Of a stretch of 64,000 nt of DNA, positions 8,124 to 16,639 are shown one piece after another. The position numbers and the translations under genes were made by a program. The stretch is from Microbacterium sp. (lineage in GTDB: Bacteria; Actinomycetota; Actinomycetes; Actinomycetales; Microbacteriaceae), in contig NZ_JAPSLI010000004.1 in assembly GCF_031180975.1 (NCBI RefSeq), forward strand, positions 186,001 through 250,000, written 5' to 3'. Positions within the stretch are counted from its first letter, which is position 1, and each line of letters begins with the position of its first letter. A model generated the notes under the pieces. The model searched no databases. It was given only the letters and a program-made list of their open reading frames with translations, and had not been told where the DNA came from.

Positions 8124-9596
8124 TCACGCGGGGATGAGCGTGTACTTGGTGGACAGGTACTCGTGGATGCCCTCGAGCCCGCCCTCGCGGCCGATGCCCG
8201 ACTGCTTGACGCCGCCGAACGGTGCGGCGGCGTTGGAGACGACGCCCACGTTGAGGCCCATCATGCCGGTCTCCAGCGCGTCGATCATGCGGTGGCCGCG
8301 GGCGAGGTCCTCGGTGAACACGTAGGACACCAGGCCGTACTCGGTGTCGTTGGCGAGGCGCACGGCCTCCGCCTCGTCGGAGAACGTGGCGATGGCGAGC
8401 ACCGGTCCGAAGATCTCCTCACGCAGGATGGCACTGCCTGGTACCACGTCGGTGAGCACGGTGGGCTCGTAGAACGTGCCGGCGCCCTCCAGCGCCTTGC
8501 CTCCGGCGAGCACGCGGGCTCCTCGGTCGACCGCGTCACCGACGAGCTCGTCGGCCTTGGCCACGGCATCTGAGTCGATCAGCGGGCCGATCGCGACGCC
8601 CTCTTCGGTGCCACGGCCGATCTTCATGGCGCTGACGCGCTCCGCCACGCGGCGCGCGAACTCGTCGGCGACCGACTCGTGCACGATGAAGCGGTTCGCA
8701 GCGGTGCAGGCCTGCCCGATGTTGCGGAACTTCGCCAGCATCGCCCCGTCGACGGCCTTGTCCAGGTCGGCGTCCTCGAAGACCACGAACGGCGCGTTGC
8801 CGCCGAGCTCCATCGAGACCCGCAGCACGCCCTCGGCGGCCTGCGAGATCAGCTTGCGCCCGACCTCGGTCGAGCCGGTGAACGACAGCTTGCGCAGGCG
8901 CGGGTCGGCGATGATCGGACCGGACAGTGCGCTGGAGCGCGTTGTCTGCACGACGTTCACGACACCGGCCGGCAGGCCGGCCTGCTCCAGGAGCGAGGTG
9001 AAGAACATCGTCGTCAGCGGGGTGAGTGCGGGGGGCTTGATCACCACGGTGCAGCCGGCCGCGAGCGCGGGCGCGATCTTGCGGGTGGCCATCGCGAACG
9101 GGAAGTTCCACGGCGTGATGAAGAACGACGGGCCGACCGGTCGCTGCGACACGATCATGCGGCCGGTGCCCTCGGGGTTGCTGCCGTAGCGGCCCGCGAT
9201 GCGGACGGCCTCCTCGCTGAACCAGCGCAGGAACTCGCCGCCGTACACGACCTCGCCGCGCGCCTCGGCGAGCGGCTTGCCCATCTCGAGCGTCATCAGC
9301 AGCGCGAGGTCCTCCTTGTGCTCCTGCACGAGGTCGAACGCGCGGCGCAGGATGTCGCTGCGGGTGCGGGGAGCGGTCGCCGCCCACGCCTCCTGTGCGG
9401 CCACGGCGGCGTCGAGGGCGCGGATGCCGTCAGCCGGCGTCGCATCGGCGATCGTGGCGATCACGTCGCCGGTCGCGGGGTCGTGCACGTCGAAGGTGCG
9501 GCCCTCCTCGGCATCCACCCACTCGCCGCCGATGAAGAGGCCGGTGGGGACGCGGTTCAGGAGGTCCTGCTCAGTCGATGCGAGTGCAGTGCTCAT
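8124..9596 (-). CDS. NAD-dependent aldehyde dehydrogenase (GabD-like; 4-aminobutanal or succinate semialdehyde)
   Basis: The ATG at 9596 gives a 490-residue enzyme beginning MSTALASTEQ, the normal length of a GabD-type dehydrogenase; a longer frame upstream adds a basic tail without similarity. The active-site parts are TPWNFPFAMA (161-170), Glu263 in MELGGNAPF and Cys297 in NIGQACTAANRF. In this cluster a second dehydrogenase is needed to turn 4-aminobutanal, the product of putrescine oxidase, into GABA. It is placed between the permease and the shorter dehydrogenase. Which enzyme takes which aldehyde cannot be settled by sequence reading. Confidence 0.9.
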   Translation of the reverse strand: MSTALASTEQDLLNRVPTGLFIGGEWVDAEEGRTFDVHDPATGDVIATIADATPADGIRALDAAVAAQEAWAATAPRTRSDILRRAFDLVQEHKEDLALLMTLEMGKPLAEARGEVVYGGEFLRWFSEEAVRIAGRYGSNPEGTGRMIVSQRPVGPSFFITPWNFPFAMATRKIAPALAAGCTVVIKPPALTPLTTMFFTSLLEQAGLPAGVVNVVQTTRSSALSGPIIADPRLRKLSFTGSTEVGRKLISQAAEGVLRVSMELGGNAPFVVFEDADLDKAVDGAMLAKFRNIGQACTAANRFIVHESVADEFARRVAERVSAMKIGRGTEEGVAIGPLIDSDAVAKADELVGDAVDRGARVLAGGKALEGAGTFYEPTVLTDVVPGSAILREEIFGPVLAIATFSDEAEAVRLANDTEYGLVSYVFTEDLARGHRMIDALETGMMGLNVGVVSNAAAPFGGVKQSGIGREGGLEGIHEYLSTKYTLIPA

Positions 9597-9624
9597 AATC
9601 GTCTCGATTCTGTGGGGATGAGGG

Positions 9625-11166
9625 TCAGCGCCGGGCGAGGCTGGGCGGAGCTTCCGTACCCAGGGTCTCACCGCGGAAGAAGGCGGGGCGTCGAATCGCC
9701 TGCCAGATCATGATCACCGCTCCGGCGAGGATGATGCCGACACCGAGCACGAACACGAGCCCGACGCCGCCGATGCTCGACCCGCTGCCGTAGGCCGGGT
9801 CCATGGAGTCGACGAGGGTGGTCACGAACAGCACGGCGAGGATGCCGCCGCCGACCAGGGGGAACAGGAAGGTGAAGAAGAAGCTGCGCGCGGAGTCGAA
9901 CCACTGCTTGCGGAAGTACCACACGCAGGCGAACGCGGTGAGGCCGTAGTAGAAGCAGATCATCATGCCGAGCGACAGGATCGTGTCGGTGAGGACGCTC
10001 TCGCTGAGCAGGCGCATCACCGCGTAGAACACGGATGCCACGACGGCCGACACGATGGTGGCATAGCCCGGGGTGAAGAACCGCGGGCTCACCTTCGCGA
10101 ACTTCGGCGGCAGGGCGCCGTAGTAGCCCATGGCGAGGAGCGTGCGGGCGGGGCCGACCGCGGTCGACTGCAGCGAGGCCGCCGAGCTGGACAGCACCGC
10201 GAGCGAGACCAGGAAGGCCAGCGGGCCCAGCACCGGGTCGGACAGGGCGAAGAACACGTTCGCGGAGATGTCCTCGTTCGCAAGTCCCAGTCCGCTCGTG
10301 CCGACACCCGCGAACATGACGAGGCCGATCGAGAGCAGCAGGTACAGGCTCACGACGACCAGGACGGTCAGCATCGCGGCGCGGCCCGGGGTCTTCTCCG
10401 GGTTCTTGGTCTCCTCGTTCATGGTGAGGACGACGTCCCAGCCCCAGAAGATGAAGATCGACAGCGAGAGGCCGGCGGCGAGGGCGCTGAACGACGACAC
10501 CTCGAACGGATTGAACCACGACCAGGAGAACGCGGTCGGTTCCGGGGCCTCACCCTGCAGGACCTTGAAGATCGCGACCACGGCGAACAGCACGAGCACG
10601 ACGACCTGGAAGCCGACCAGCACGTACTGCACCTTCTGGGTGGTCTGCATGTCGCGGTACGACACCAGGGTGGCGCCGAGCATGAACAGCAGGCAGACGG
10701 CGACGTTGATGAACGGGTTGAACGCGAGATCGGCGATCGCCGCGTTGCCGCTGAGCTGGGCGATCAGCAGGAACAGGAACTCCACCGCGATGCCGGCCAG
10801 GTTGGAGAGCACGATGACCGTGGCGGCGACGAGGCCCCAACCGGTCATCCAGCCGATCCACGGGCCGAACGCGCGCACACCCCACGTGAACGAGGTGCCG
10901 GAGTCCGGCATGACACGGTTGAGTTCGCGGTATCCGAACGCGGTGAGCAGCATCGGGATGAACCCGACCAGGATGATCGCCGGGACCTGGGTGCCGACCT
11001 CGGCGACCGTCGGACCGAGCGATGCGGTCAGCGTGTAGGCGGGCGCGATGGTGGAGACGCCGATGACGACGGCTCCGAGCACGCCGACCGCCCCCGCACG
11101 AAGGCCCTTCTGGGAGATGCCGGTCGTGACGGGGTCGGACACGTCGTTGTGCGTGAACTGGGTCAT
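9625..11166 (-). CDS. APC-family amino-acid/polyamine permease
   Basis: The ATG at 11166 gives a 513-residue membrane protein with about 12 to 13 hydrophobic segments. The first helix carries GAVVIGVSTIAPAYTLTASL, the substrate-binding unwound helix of the APC superfamily. PDSGTSFTWGVRAFGPWIGW is the conserved segment after helix 2. It would import putrescine, GABA or an amino acid by proton symport. Placement between a dehydrogenase and the stress-protein gene, 8 bp after the latter, supports polyamine or GABA uptake. Confidence 0.9.
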   Translation of the reverse strand: MTQFTHNDVSDPVTTGISQKGLRAGAVGVLGAVVIGVSTIAPAYTLTASLGPTVAEVGTQVPAIILVGFIPMLLTAFGYRELNRVMPDSGTSFTWGVRAFGPWIGWMTGWGLVAATVIVLSNLAGIAVEFLFLLIAQLSGNAAIADLAFNPFINVAVCLLFMLGATLVSYRDMQTTQKVQYVLVGFQVVVLVLFAVVAIFKVLQGEAPEPTAFSWSWFNPFEVSSFSALAAGLSLSIFIFWGWDVVLTMNEETKNPEKTPGRAAMLTVLVVVSLYLLLSIGLVMFAGVGTSGLGLANEDISANVFFALSDPVLGPLAFLVSLAVLSSSAASLQSTAVGPARTLLAMGYYGALPPKFAKVSPRFFTPGYATIVSAVVASVFYAVMRLLSESVLTDTILSLGMMICFYYGLTAFACVWYFRKQWFDSARSFFFTFLFPLVGGGILAVLFVTTLVDSMDPAYGSGSSIGGVGLVFVLGVGIILAGAVIMIWQAIRRPAFFRGETLGTEAPPSLARR

Positions 11167-11174
11167 GGGAAGGT

Positions 11175-12059
11175 TCAAGCCTCTCCGGCCGTCCGCGAGC
11201 GCGGGACGACGATCATGGGTACGGGCAGCTCGTGCAGCATCTTCGCCGCGGTCGAGCCGAGGAACAGGCGTCGAGGCTGCGCGAGGCGGCTGGATCCCAC
11301 CAGCACGACCTCGCCGGCCTTCCAGCGCAGGTGCGCGACGGCGTCCTCGACGCTGTCGCCGGATGCGCGTTCCACCTCGGCGGTCACGCCCTCGGGCAGG
11401 GCGGCGCGCACCTGGGTGAGCACGTCGTCGCCGTGCGCGTTGTGCACCAGCGTGACGGCGCCGGTGTCGAGACCGGCCGGCACGTCGAACGGCACGAGGG
11501 AGACGAGCCGCAGTGAGGCTCCGGTCTGCGCCGTGAGGGCGACGGCCTCCTCGATGAGCACGTCGGCGCCGGCACGCGTGCCGACGGCGGCGGTGATGCG
11601 CGAGATCGGGTCGGACACGTCCTGCTTGCTCCAGCCCGCGGGGGCGAGCGCCACCGGGATGGTCGAGGAGTGCACCAGCTCGGATGCCACCGAGCCGAGG
11701 CGGTGCCGGCCGAACGAGGCGCCGTTCGCGGCGCCGACGACGATCAGGCGGGCGTCGAACTCCTCACCGGCGGCGATGATGCCCTCGGCGAAGGAGTCGC
11801 CGAAGCGCACGTGGCCGGTCACCGAGACATCCTCGGGGACCTGCGCGGATGCCGCGCGGAGCCACTCCTGCGCCTGTCCGCGCACGTAGTCCTCGTAGGC
11901 GCGCTCGGGCGGGACGGCCGCGTTGCGGGTGCCGGCCGCCGGCAGGACGATCACCAGGTCGACGGGCAGGCTCAGACCGCGTGCCAGGCGGACGCCCAGG
12001 GCGAGGGCGTCCGCTCCGGCATCCGTCGCGGTGTAGCCCACCACGATGGACTGCGTCAT
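11175..12059 (-). CDS. Universal stress protein with two tandem Usp domains
   Basis: The ATG at 12059 gives 294 residues. Two Usp folds follow each other: the first begins SIVVGYTATDAGADALALGV and ends near LVHSSTIPVALAP; the second begins after PISRITAAVGTRAGADVLIEEA and ends KMLHELPVPMIVVPRS. The ATP-binding glycine motif is partly kept (VVGAANGASFGRH; LVGSSRLAQPRRLFLGS). The gene overlaps the end of putrescine oxidase by four bases (ATGA), so translation is coupled. A stress protein within a catabolic operon is odd; a role in adjusting polyamine use is possible but untested. Confidence 0.88.
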   Translation of the reverse strand: MTQSIVVGYTATDAGADALALGVRLARGLSLPVDLVIVLPAAGTRNAAVPPERAYEDYVRGQAQEWLRAASAQVPEDVSVTGHVRFGDSFAEGIIAAGEEFDARLIVVGAANGASFGRHRLGSVASELVHSSTIPVALAPAGWSKQDVSDPISRITAAVGTRAGADVLIEEAVALTAQTGASLRLVSLVPFDVPAGLDTGAVTLVHNAHGDDVLTQVRAALPEGVTAEVERASGDSVEDAVAHLRWKAGEVVLVGSSRLAQPRRLFLGSTAAKMLHELPVPMIVVPRSRTAGEA

Positions 12060-13447
12060 GCGCGGCTCGCCTCGGCGACTGCGGCGACGCCGCTCGTCTC
12101 GGCGATCTGCGACGCGACCAGGCGACCCATCCGGATCGCACCGTCGACGTGCTGGTAGCCGGCACCGGCCATGTCGCTGCAGGCGAAGTGGATCGGGCCC
12201 ACCGGGGTGCGCAGGTCGGCGCCGTAGCGGTGCAGCCCGCCCAGGTCGAAGCTCGCGGCGTACGCACCGCGGGTCCACTCCTCGCTGCCCCAGTCGCTCT
12301 CGTAGTAGACGACCGGGTTCTTCGCCTCAGGCCCGTAGTAGTGCGACAGCGACTCGAGGATGCGCTCCTTGCGCTCCTCGGCGGACAGCGCGAACACGCC
12401 GTCGGCGTTCTTGTCGGACACGAAGCCGACCAGGGTGCCGCGGTCGTCGCCGTGGTTGGTGTTGTCGTACGCCTCGTGGCACAGCTCGTACGGGCTGAAC
12501 GCGGTGGCCGACAGACCCTGCTCGCGCCAGAACGGGCGCTCGTACACGGCGTGCACCTTGATCACGAAGCCCATCGACAGGTGCTGGTGCAGCTGGTGCT
12601 GACGACGCGGCAGCGCCGGCACGAACGACACCCGGTTGTAGAGCACCGGGGCGAGGGCGAGGATCGCGTGGCGGGCGCGCACGGTGAGGGTGTCGGTGTG
12701 CGCCACGACACCGTCGTCGCCCCATTCCAGGGTGCGGACCGGCTGGTTCAGCAGCACGTCGTCGCCGAGCCGCTCGGCCAGGCGCAGCGGCACCTGCTGA
12801 AGACCGCCGACGACCCGCTTGTCGAGGATGAAGTCCGCGTCGACGAGGTTGGTGAAGCTGCCCGCGGACGCCGCCATCAGCAGCGCCTGCAGGGTGGAGA
12901 ACGCGTGCGCCGGCTTGGTGAGCATGGCGGGGCCGATGAAGAGGGCGATGTTGTCACGCGCCTCCTGGTCGTCGGTCTCGTTGATGAGCCACTGCTCGAA
13001 CGAGATGCTGTCCAGCGCCTCGGCGTCGGGGGCCTCCCACGGGCGGTCGGGGTCGACCGTCGCCACCATGGCGTCGAGCTTGTCGATCAGCCGGACGAGC
13101 TCCTTCTCGGTCTCCGGCGCGACGGGGAAGATGTCACCGGTGAAGCGGGTCAGCTCACCCGCACGGTTGATGTAGACGCTGTCGCCCTCGCGGTAGCGCG
13201 AGTAGGTCTCCAGGCCGAGGTCGGCGAGCGTCTCGATCAGGGCGTCCTGGTCGGGAGAGACCCACTGGCCGCCGATCTCGAGCATCGCGCCCTCGATCTC
13301 GTCCGTCCACAGCCTGCCGCCCACGCGGTCACGCGCCTCGAGCACGACCACCGACAGGCCGGCCTTGCGCAGTTCGTTCGCGGCGGTGAGTCCGGCAGCT
13401 CCGGCGCCGACGACGACGACGTCCCGGCTGAGTTCCTGCTCGGTCAT
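12056..13447 (-). CDS. puo: FAD-dependent putrescine oxidase
   Basis: The ATG at 13447, with AAGGAG eight bases upstream, gives 463 residues, the length of Rhodococcus and Micrococcus putrescine oxidases. The FAD-binding dinucleotide fold is at the N-terminus (VVVVGAGAAGLTAANEL, then LEARDRVGGRLWTD). The segment GAMLEIGGQWVSPDQDALI and the C-terminal DMAGAGYQHVDGAIRMGR are flavin amine-oxidase hallmarks. The enzyme oxidises putrescine to 4-aminobutanal with release of ammonia and peroxide. It sits downstream of gabT and upstream of the stress-protein gene. Related monoamine oxidases are an alternative, but the context favours putrescine. Confidence 0.9.
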   Translation of the reverse strand: MTEQELSRDVVVVGAGAAGLTAANELRKAGLSVVVLEARDRVGGRLWTDEIEGAMLEIGGQWVSPDQDALIETLADLGLETYSRYREGDSVYINRAGELTRFTGDIFPVAPETEKELVRLIDKLDAMVATVDPDRPWEAPDAEALDSISFEQWLINETDDQEARDNIALFIGPAMLTKPAHAFSTLQALLMAASAGSFTNLVDADFILDKRVVGGLQQVPLRLAERLGDDVLLNQPVRTLEWGDDGVVAHTDTLTVRARHAILALAPVLYNRVSFVPALPRRQHQLHQHLSMGFVIKVHAVYERPFWREQGLSATAFSPYELCHEAYDNTNHGDDRGTLVGFVSDKNADGVFALSAEERKERILESLSHYYGPEAKNPVVYYESDWGSEEWTRGAYAASFDLGGLHRYGADLRTPVGPIHFACSDMAGAGYQHVDGAIRMGRLVASQIAETSGVAAVAEASRA

Positions 13448-13491
13448 GTGCACACTCCTTGAAAGAGGTTGGGGGGATGCGTTTTTACCGA

Positions 13492-13524
13492 CCGCGATCC
13501 GGTATCCCCCGATCCGGATCGCGG
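13492..13524. repeat. Perfect 11-bp inverted repeat between gabT and puo
   Basis: CCGCGATCCGG (13492-13502) pairs with CCGGATCGCGG (13514-13524) with an 11-base spacer. In the operon direction it is followed by A-rich, not T-rich, sequence, so it is more likely an mRNA stability or processing hairpin, or an operator, than a terminator. Confidence 0.6.
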
Positions 13525-13533
13525 CCGGCGGTC

Positions 13534-14892
13534 TCAGGCCGCGGCGAGCGCAGCGGCGACGACGTCCAGACCCTCGTTGAGCAGGTCGTCGCCGATCGCG
13601 AGCGGCGGCAGGAATCGGATGACGTTGCCGAAGGTGCCGCAGGTGAGGACGATGACGCCCTCTGCCAGGCACGCCTTGGCGACGGCGGCGGTGAGCGCGG
13701 CATCCGGCTCCCCCGTGGCGGGGTCGACGAACTCGGCGGCGACCATCGCGCCGTGGCCGCGGACATCGCCGATGCGGGCGTCCTTCTCGCGGATGCCGTT
13801 CAGGCGGTCGACCAGGATGCGGCCGACCTGCTGGGCGCGCTCGATCAGGCCGTCGTTCTCGAACGCATCGATCGCGGCGATCGCGGCGGCGCAGGCGATC
13901 GGGTTGCCGCCGTAGGTGCCGCCCAGGCCGCCGGCGTGCGCGGCGTCCATGATCTCGGCGCGACCGGTGACCCCGGCCAGCGGCAGACCGCCGGCGATGC
14001 CCTTCGCGGTGGTGATCAGGTCGGGCTCGATGCCGAAGAGCTCGCTGGCGAACATGGCACCGGTGCGGGCGAAGCCGGTCTGCACCTCGTCGGCGATGAA
14101 CACGACGCCGTTGTCACGGCACCAGGCGACGACGGCCTCGAGGAAGCCGTCGGCGGGGACGATGAAGCCGCCCTCGCCCTGGATGGGCTCGATGATGACG
14201 GCGGCCAGGTTGCCGGCGCCGATCTGCTTCTCGATGAGGGTGATGGCGCGCTTGGCGGCCTCGGCGCCGGTCAGGCCGTCGCGGTACGGGTAGGAGCCGG
14301 GGACGCGGTACACCTCGGGGGCGAACGGGCCGAAGCCGCTCTTGTACGGCATCGACTTGGCGGTCAGCGCCATGGTGAGGTTGGTGCGACCGTGGTAGCC
14401 GTGGTCGAATGCGACGACGGCCTGGCGGCCGGTGTGCTTGCGGGCGATCTTGATGGCGTTCTCGACGGCCTCGGCGCCGGAGTTGAACAGTGCCGTCTTC
14501 TTCGCGAAGTCGCCGGGGGTGAGCCGGTTGAGGGCTTCGGCGACGTCGACGTACGACTCGTACGGCGAGATCATGAAGCAGGTGTGGGTGAACTGCGCGG
14601 CCTGCGCGGCGACCGCCGCGGCGACCTTGGGGTGGGAGTTGCCGACCGTGGTCACGGCGATGCCGCTGCCGAGGTCGATCAGGGAGTTGCCGTCGGCGTC
14701 GACGACGACCCCGCCGCCTGCTGCCACGACCGCAACGGGCACGGAGTGCGCGACGCCGGATGCCACGGCATCCGCCTTGCGGGCGAGGACCTCTGCGGAG
14801 CGGGGGCCGGGGAGCGACGTGAGCACGCGACGAACCTGCGGGAGCGCGGGTCCGCCGGAGGGCACGGTGGTGGTCTCGTCGATAAGGGTCAT
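13534..14892 (-). CDS. gabT: 4-aminobutyrate aminotransferase
   Basis: This 452-residue class-III transaminase binds PLP through Lys297 (ITTAKGIAGG); Asp268 in FIADEVQTGFARTG supports the cofactor. It moves the amino group of GABA to 2-oxoglutarate, giving succinate semialdehyde. The IIEPIQGEGGF segment is typical of GABA transaminases. It is the first gene of the cluster and is divergent from the PucR-type regulator over a 109-bp gap, which suggests control by that regulator. Confidence 0.94.
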   Translation of the reverse strand: MTLIDETTTVPSGGPALPQVRRVLTSLPGPRSAEVLARKADAVASGVAHSVPVAVVAAGGGVVVDADGNSLIDLGSGIAVTTVGNSHPKVAAAVAAQAAQFTHTCFMISPYESYVDVAEALNRLTPGDFAKKTALFNSGAEAVENAIKIARKHTGRQAVVAFDHGYHGRTNLTMALTAKSMPYKSGFGPFAPEVYRVPGSYPYRDGLTGAEAAKRAITLIEKQIGAGNLAAVIIEPIQGEGGFIVPADGFLEAVVAWCRDNGVVFIADEVQTGFARTGAMFASELFGIEPDLITTAKGIAGGLPLAGVTGRAEIMDAAHAGGLGGTYGGNPIACAAAIAAIDAFENDGLIERAQQVGRILVDRLNGIREKDARIGDVRGHGAMVAAEFVDPATGEPDAALTAAVAKACLAEGVIVLTCGTFGNVIRFLPPLAIGDDLLNEGLDVVAAALAAA

Positions 14893-15001
14893 GCGGCGAG
14901 GCTACGTGTCCCGACCCGCGGGTTGCATTCACCGCAGCGTATAATTCGGGTTGGAGATTCGCCGTCGCGTACAAGCACGGCGGCGACGGGGAGGCGCAAC
15001 C
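14893..15001. promoter_or_regulatory. Divergent promoter region gabT / pucR-type regulator
   Basis: A perfect TATAAT box lies on the plus strand at 14940-14945, 57 bp before the regulator start, without a clear -35. The minus strand of the same spot reads TATACG, a possible -10 for gabT. The two promoters therefore seem to overlap. A direct operator for the regulator was not recognised. Confidence 0.4.
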
Positions 15002-16519
15002 GTGGATGGCACACCGACGCCGACGCTGCGCGCGCTGCTCGGCCGGCGCGACCTGCGGCTGCGCCTCGTGCTCGACGAGGCGTCCCTCGCCGTCGAGGCC
15101 CTGGACCGCCCCATGCGCTGGGTGCACAGCTCCGATCTCACCGACCCGACGCCCTTCCTGGCCGACGATCTGGTGCTGCTGACCACGGGCACGCAGTTCG
15201 ACGGCGCCCGTCCCCGCGACGTCGACGCCTACGTCGCCCGGCTCGCGCAGCGTGGCGTCCTCGGCCTGGGATTCGGGTCCGGAGTGCACCGCGTGGGCGT
15301 GCCCGCCGAGCTCATCGCCGCGTGCGCGGCGCGCGGGCTGGCACTGTTCGAGGTGCCCTACGACATCCCGTTCATCGCGATCGCCCGGGCCCACGCCGAG
15401 GCGATCGCCGCACAGGCGTACGCGCGGCGCACCTGGGCACTCGAGACGCAGCGCGCACTCGCCATCGCCGCGCTGCGTCCGCGCGGCCTGGAGGCGACGC
15501 TCACCGAACTGGCCAGGCGGCTGGACTGCTGGGTCGGCATGTACGACGCCTCCGGAGCCCTGGTGCACGAACACCCGCACGGCGACAGCACGGCCGACCC
15601 AGGCCGGCAGCGCGAGGCCATCGCCTCGATGGCATCCGCTCTGCTCGCCCGCGGGGGATCCGCCAGCCGCACCCTCGAGCACGGCGGCACCACCCACACG
15701 CTCTTCACGCTGGGTCGCACCGGTCATCTGCGCGGGGTGATCGCGATCGCCGCGGCGGCCCACGACCCGGAGACACGGGCCGTGGTGACGTCGGTGATCG
15801 CCATGGCCGGACTCGCGCTGGAGCAGGGCGAGCAGCTGTCGCGCAGCCGCCGGCGACTGCACAGGCAGCTGCTGGGCTCGCTGCTCGAGGACGACCCGTC
15901 GCTGGCCCGCCGAGTGCTCGGCGCCCTGCCCCCGGCGCCGGTGGTGGTGGCCCTGGCCGAGGGCGAGCGAGCAGGGGCGCTCGCGGAGTGGGCCGATCAG
16001 CAGCGCAGCGACGCCGCCCCTCCCCCGTTCGTCGCCGAGAGCGCGGACGGTGTGGTCATCTGCCTGCACGAGACGGATGCCGGATCGCTGGAGGACCTCG
16101 CGACGCGCTTCGCGGTGCGCATCGGCGTGTCGGATCCCGCCGACTACTCCGCGTTCTCCCGCGCGCACGCGCAGGCCGCCGCGGCGCTGCGCCGGGGCCG
16201 ACCCGGTGTCACGCTGTACCGCCAGGTGGGCACGGCGAGCGTGCTGTCGGCGCTGCTCACCGACGAGGCTCGGCTGGTCGCGGCGTCCCGCCTGGCGCCA
16301 CTGCGGGCGCACGACGCCCAGGGGGGCGAGCTGGAGCGCAGCCTGCGGGTGTGGCTCGAGCACGACGCGCAGTTCGAGCAGGCGGCATCCGCTCTCGGCA
16401 TCCATCGGCACACGCTGCGCACGCGCGTGGCGCAGGCCGGCACGCTGCTGGGCGTCGACCTCGGCGCGTTCCCCGCGCGCGCGGAGCTGTGGGCGGCGCT
16501 GCAGGCCGCACAGGACTGA
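15002..16519 (+). CDS. PucR-family transcriptional regulator
   Basis: The GTG at 15002 is preceded by GGGGAGG and gives 505 residues. The N-terminal half (about 1-125) is a PucR-type ligand-sensing domain. The middle has a GGDEF-related fold common in this family. The C-terminus has the HTH: FEQAASALGIHRHTLRTRV, with the typical single-helix PucR/CdaR form near residues 455-490. Members often activate catabolic genes (purine, GABA: GabR-like). It is divergent from gabT, so it is likely the activator of the putrescine/GABA cluster, by inference. Confidence 0.88.
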   Translation: MDGTPTPTLRALLGRRDLRLRLVLDEASLAVEALDRPMRWVHSSDLTDPTPFLADDLVLLTTGTQFDGARPRDVDAYVARLAQRGVLGLGFGSGVHRVGVPAELIAACAARGLALFEVPYDIPFIAIARAHAEAIAAQAYARRTWALETQRALAIAALRPRGLEATLTELARRLDCWVGMYDASGALVHEHPHGDSTADPGRQREAIASMASALLARGGSASRTLEHGGTTHTLFTLGRTGHLRGVIAIAAAAHDPETRAVVTSVIAMAGLALEQGEQLSRSRRRLHRQLLGSLLEDDPSLARRVLGALPPAPVVVALAEGERAGALAEWADQQRSDAAPPPFVAESADGVVICLHETDAGSLEDLATRFAVRIGVSDPADYSAFSRAHAQAAAALRRGRPGVTLYRQVGTASVLSALLTDEARLVAASRLAPLRAHDAQGGELERSLRVWLEHDAQFEQAASALGIHRHTLRTRVAQAGTLLGVDLGAFPARAELWAALQAAQD

Positions 16520-16639
16520 GCCCCACGCCGCAATTGCGTGGGATCGTCGTGGGATCCGCGCGGGAACCCGGACGAACCCGGCATCGGCCCGGCGTGTCGC
16601 CGCCCGACACGCCGCCGCGCGGTCGGCTGGTCCGGGATT

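Noticed and set aside
6740..9596. A recent duplication of one aldehyde dehydrogenase gene
   Set aside because: The two proteins differ in length and in most residues around the active site, so they are old paralogues with likely different substrates.
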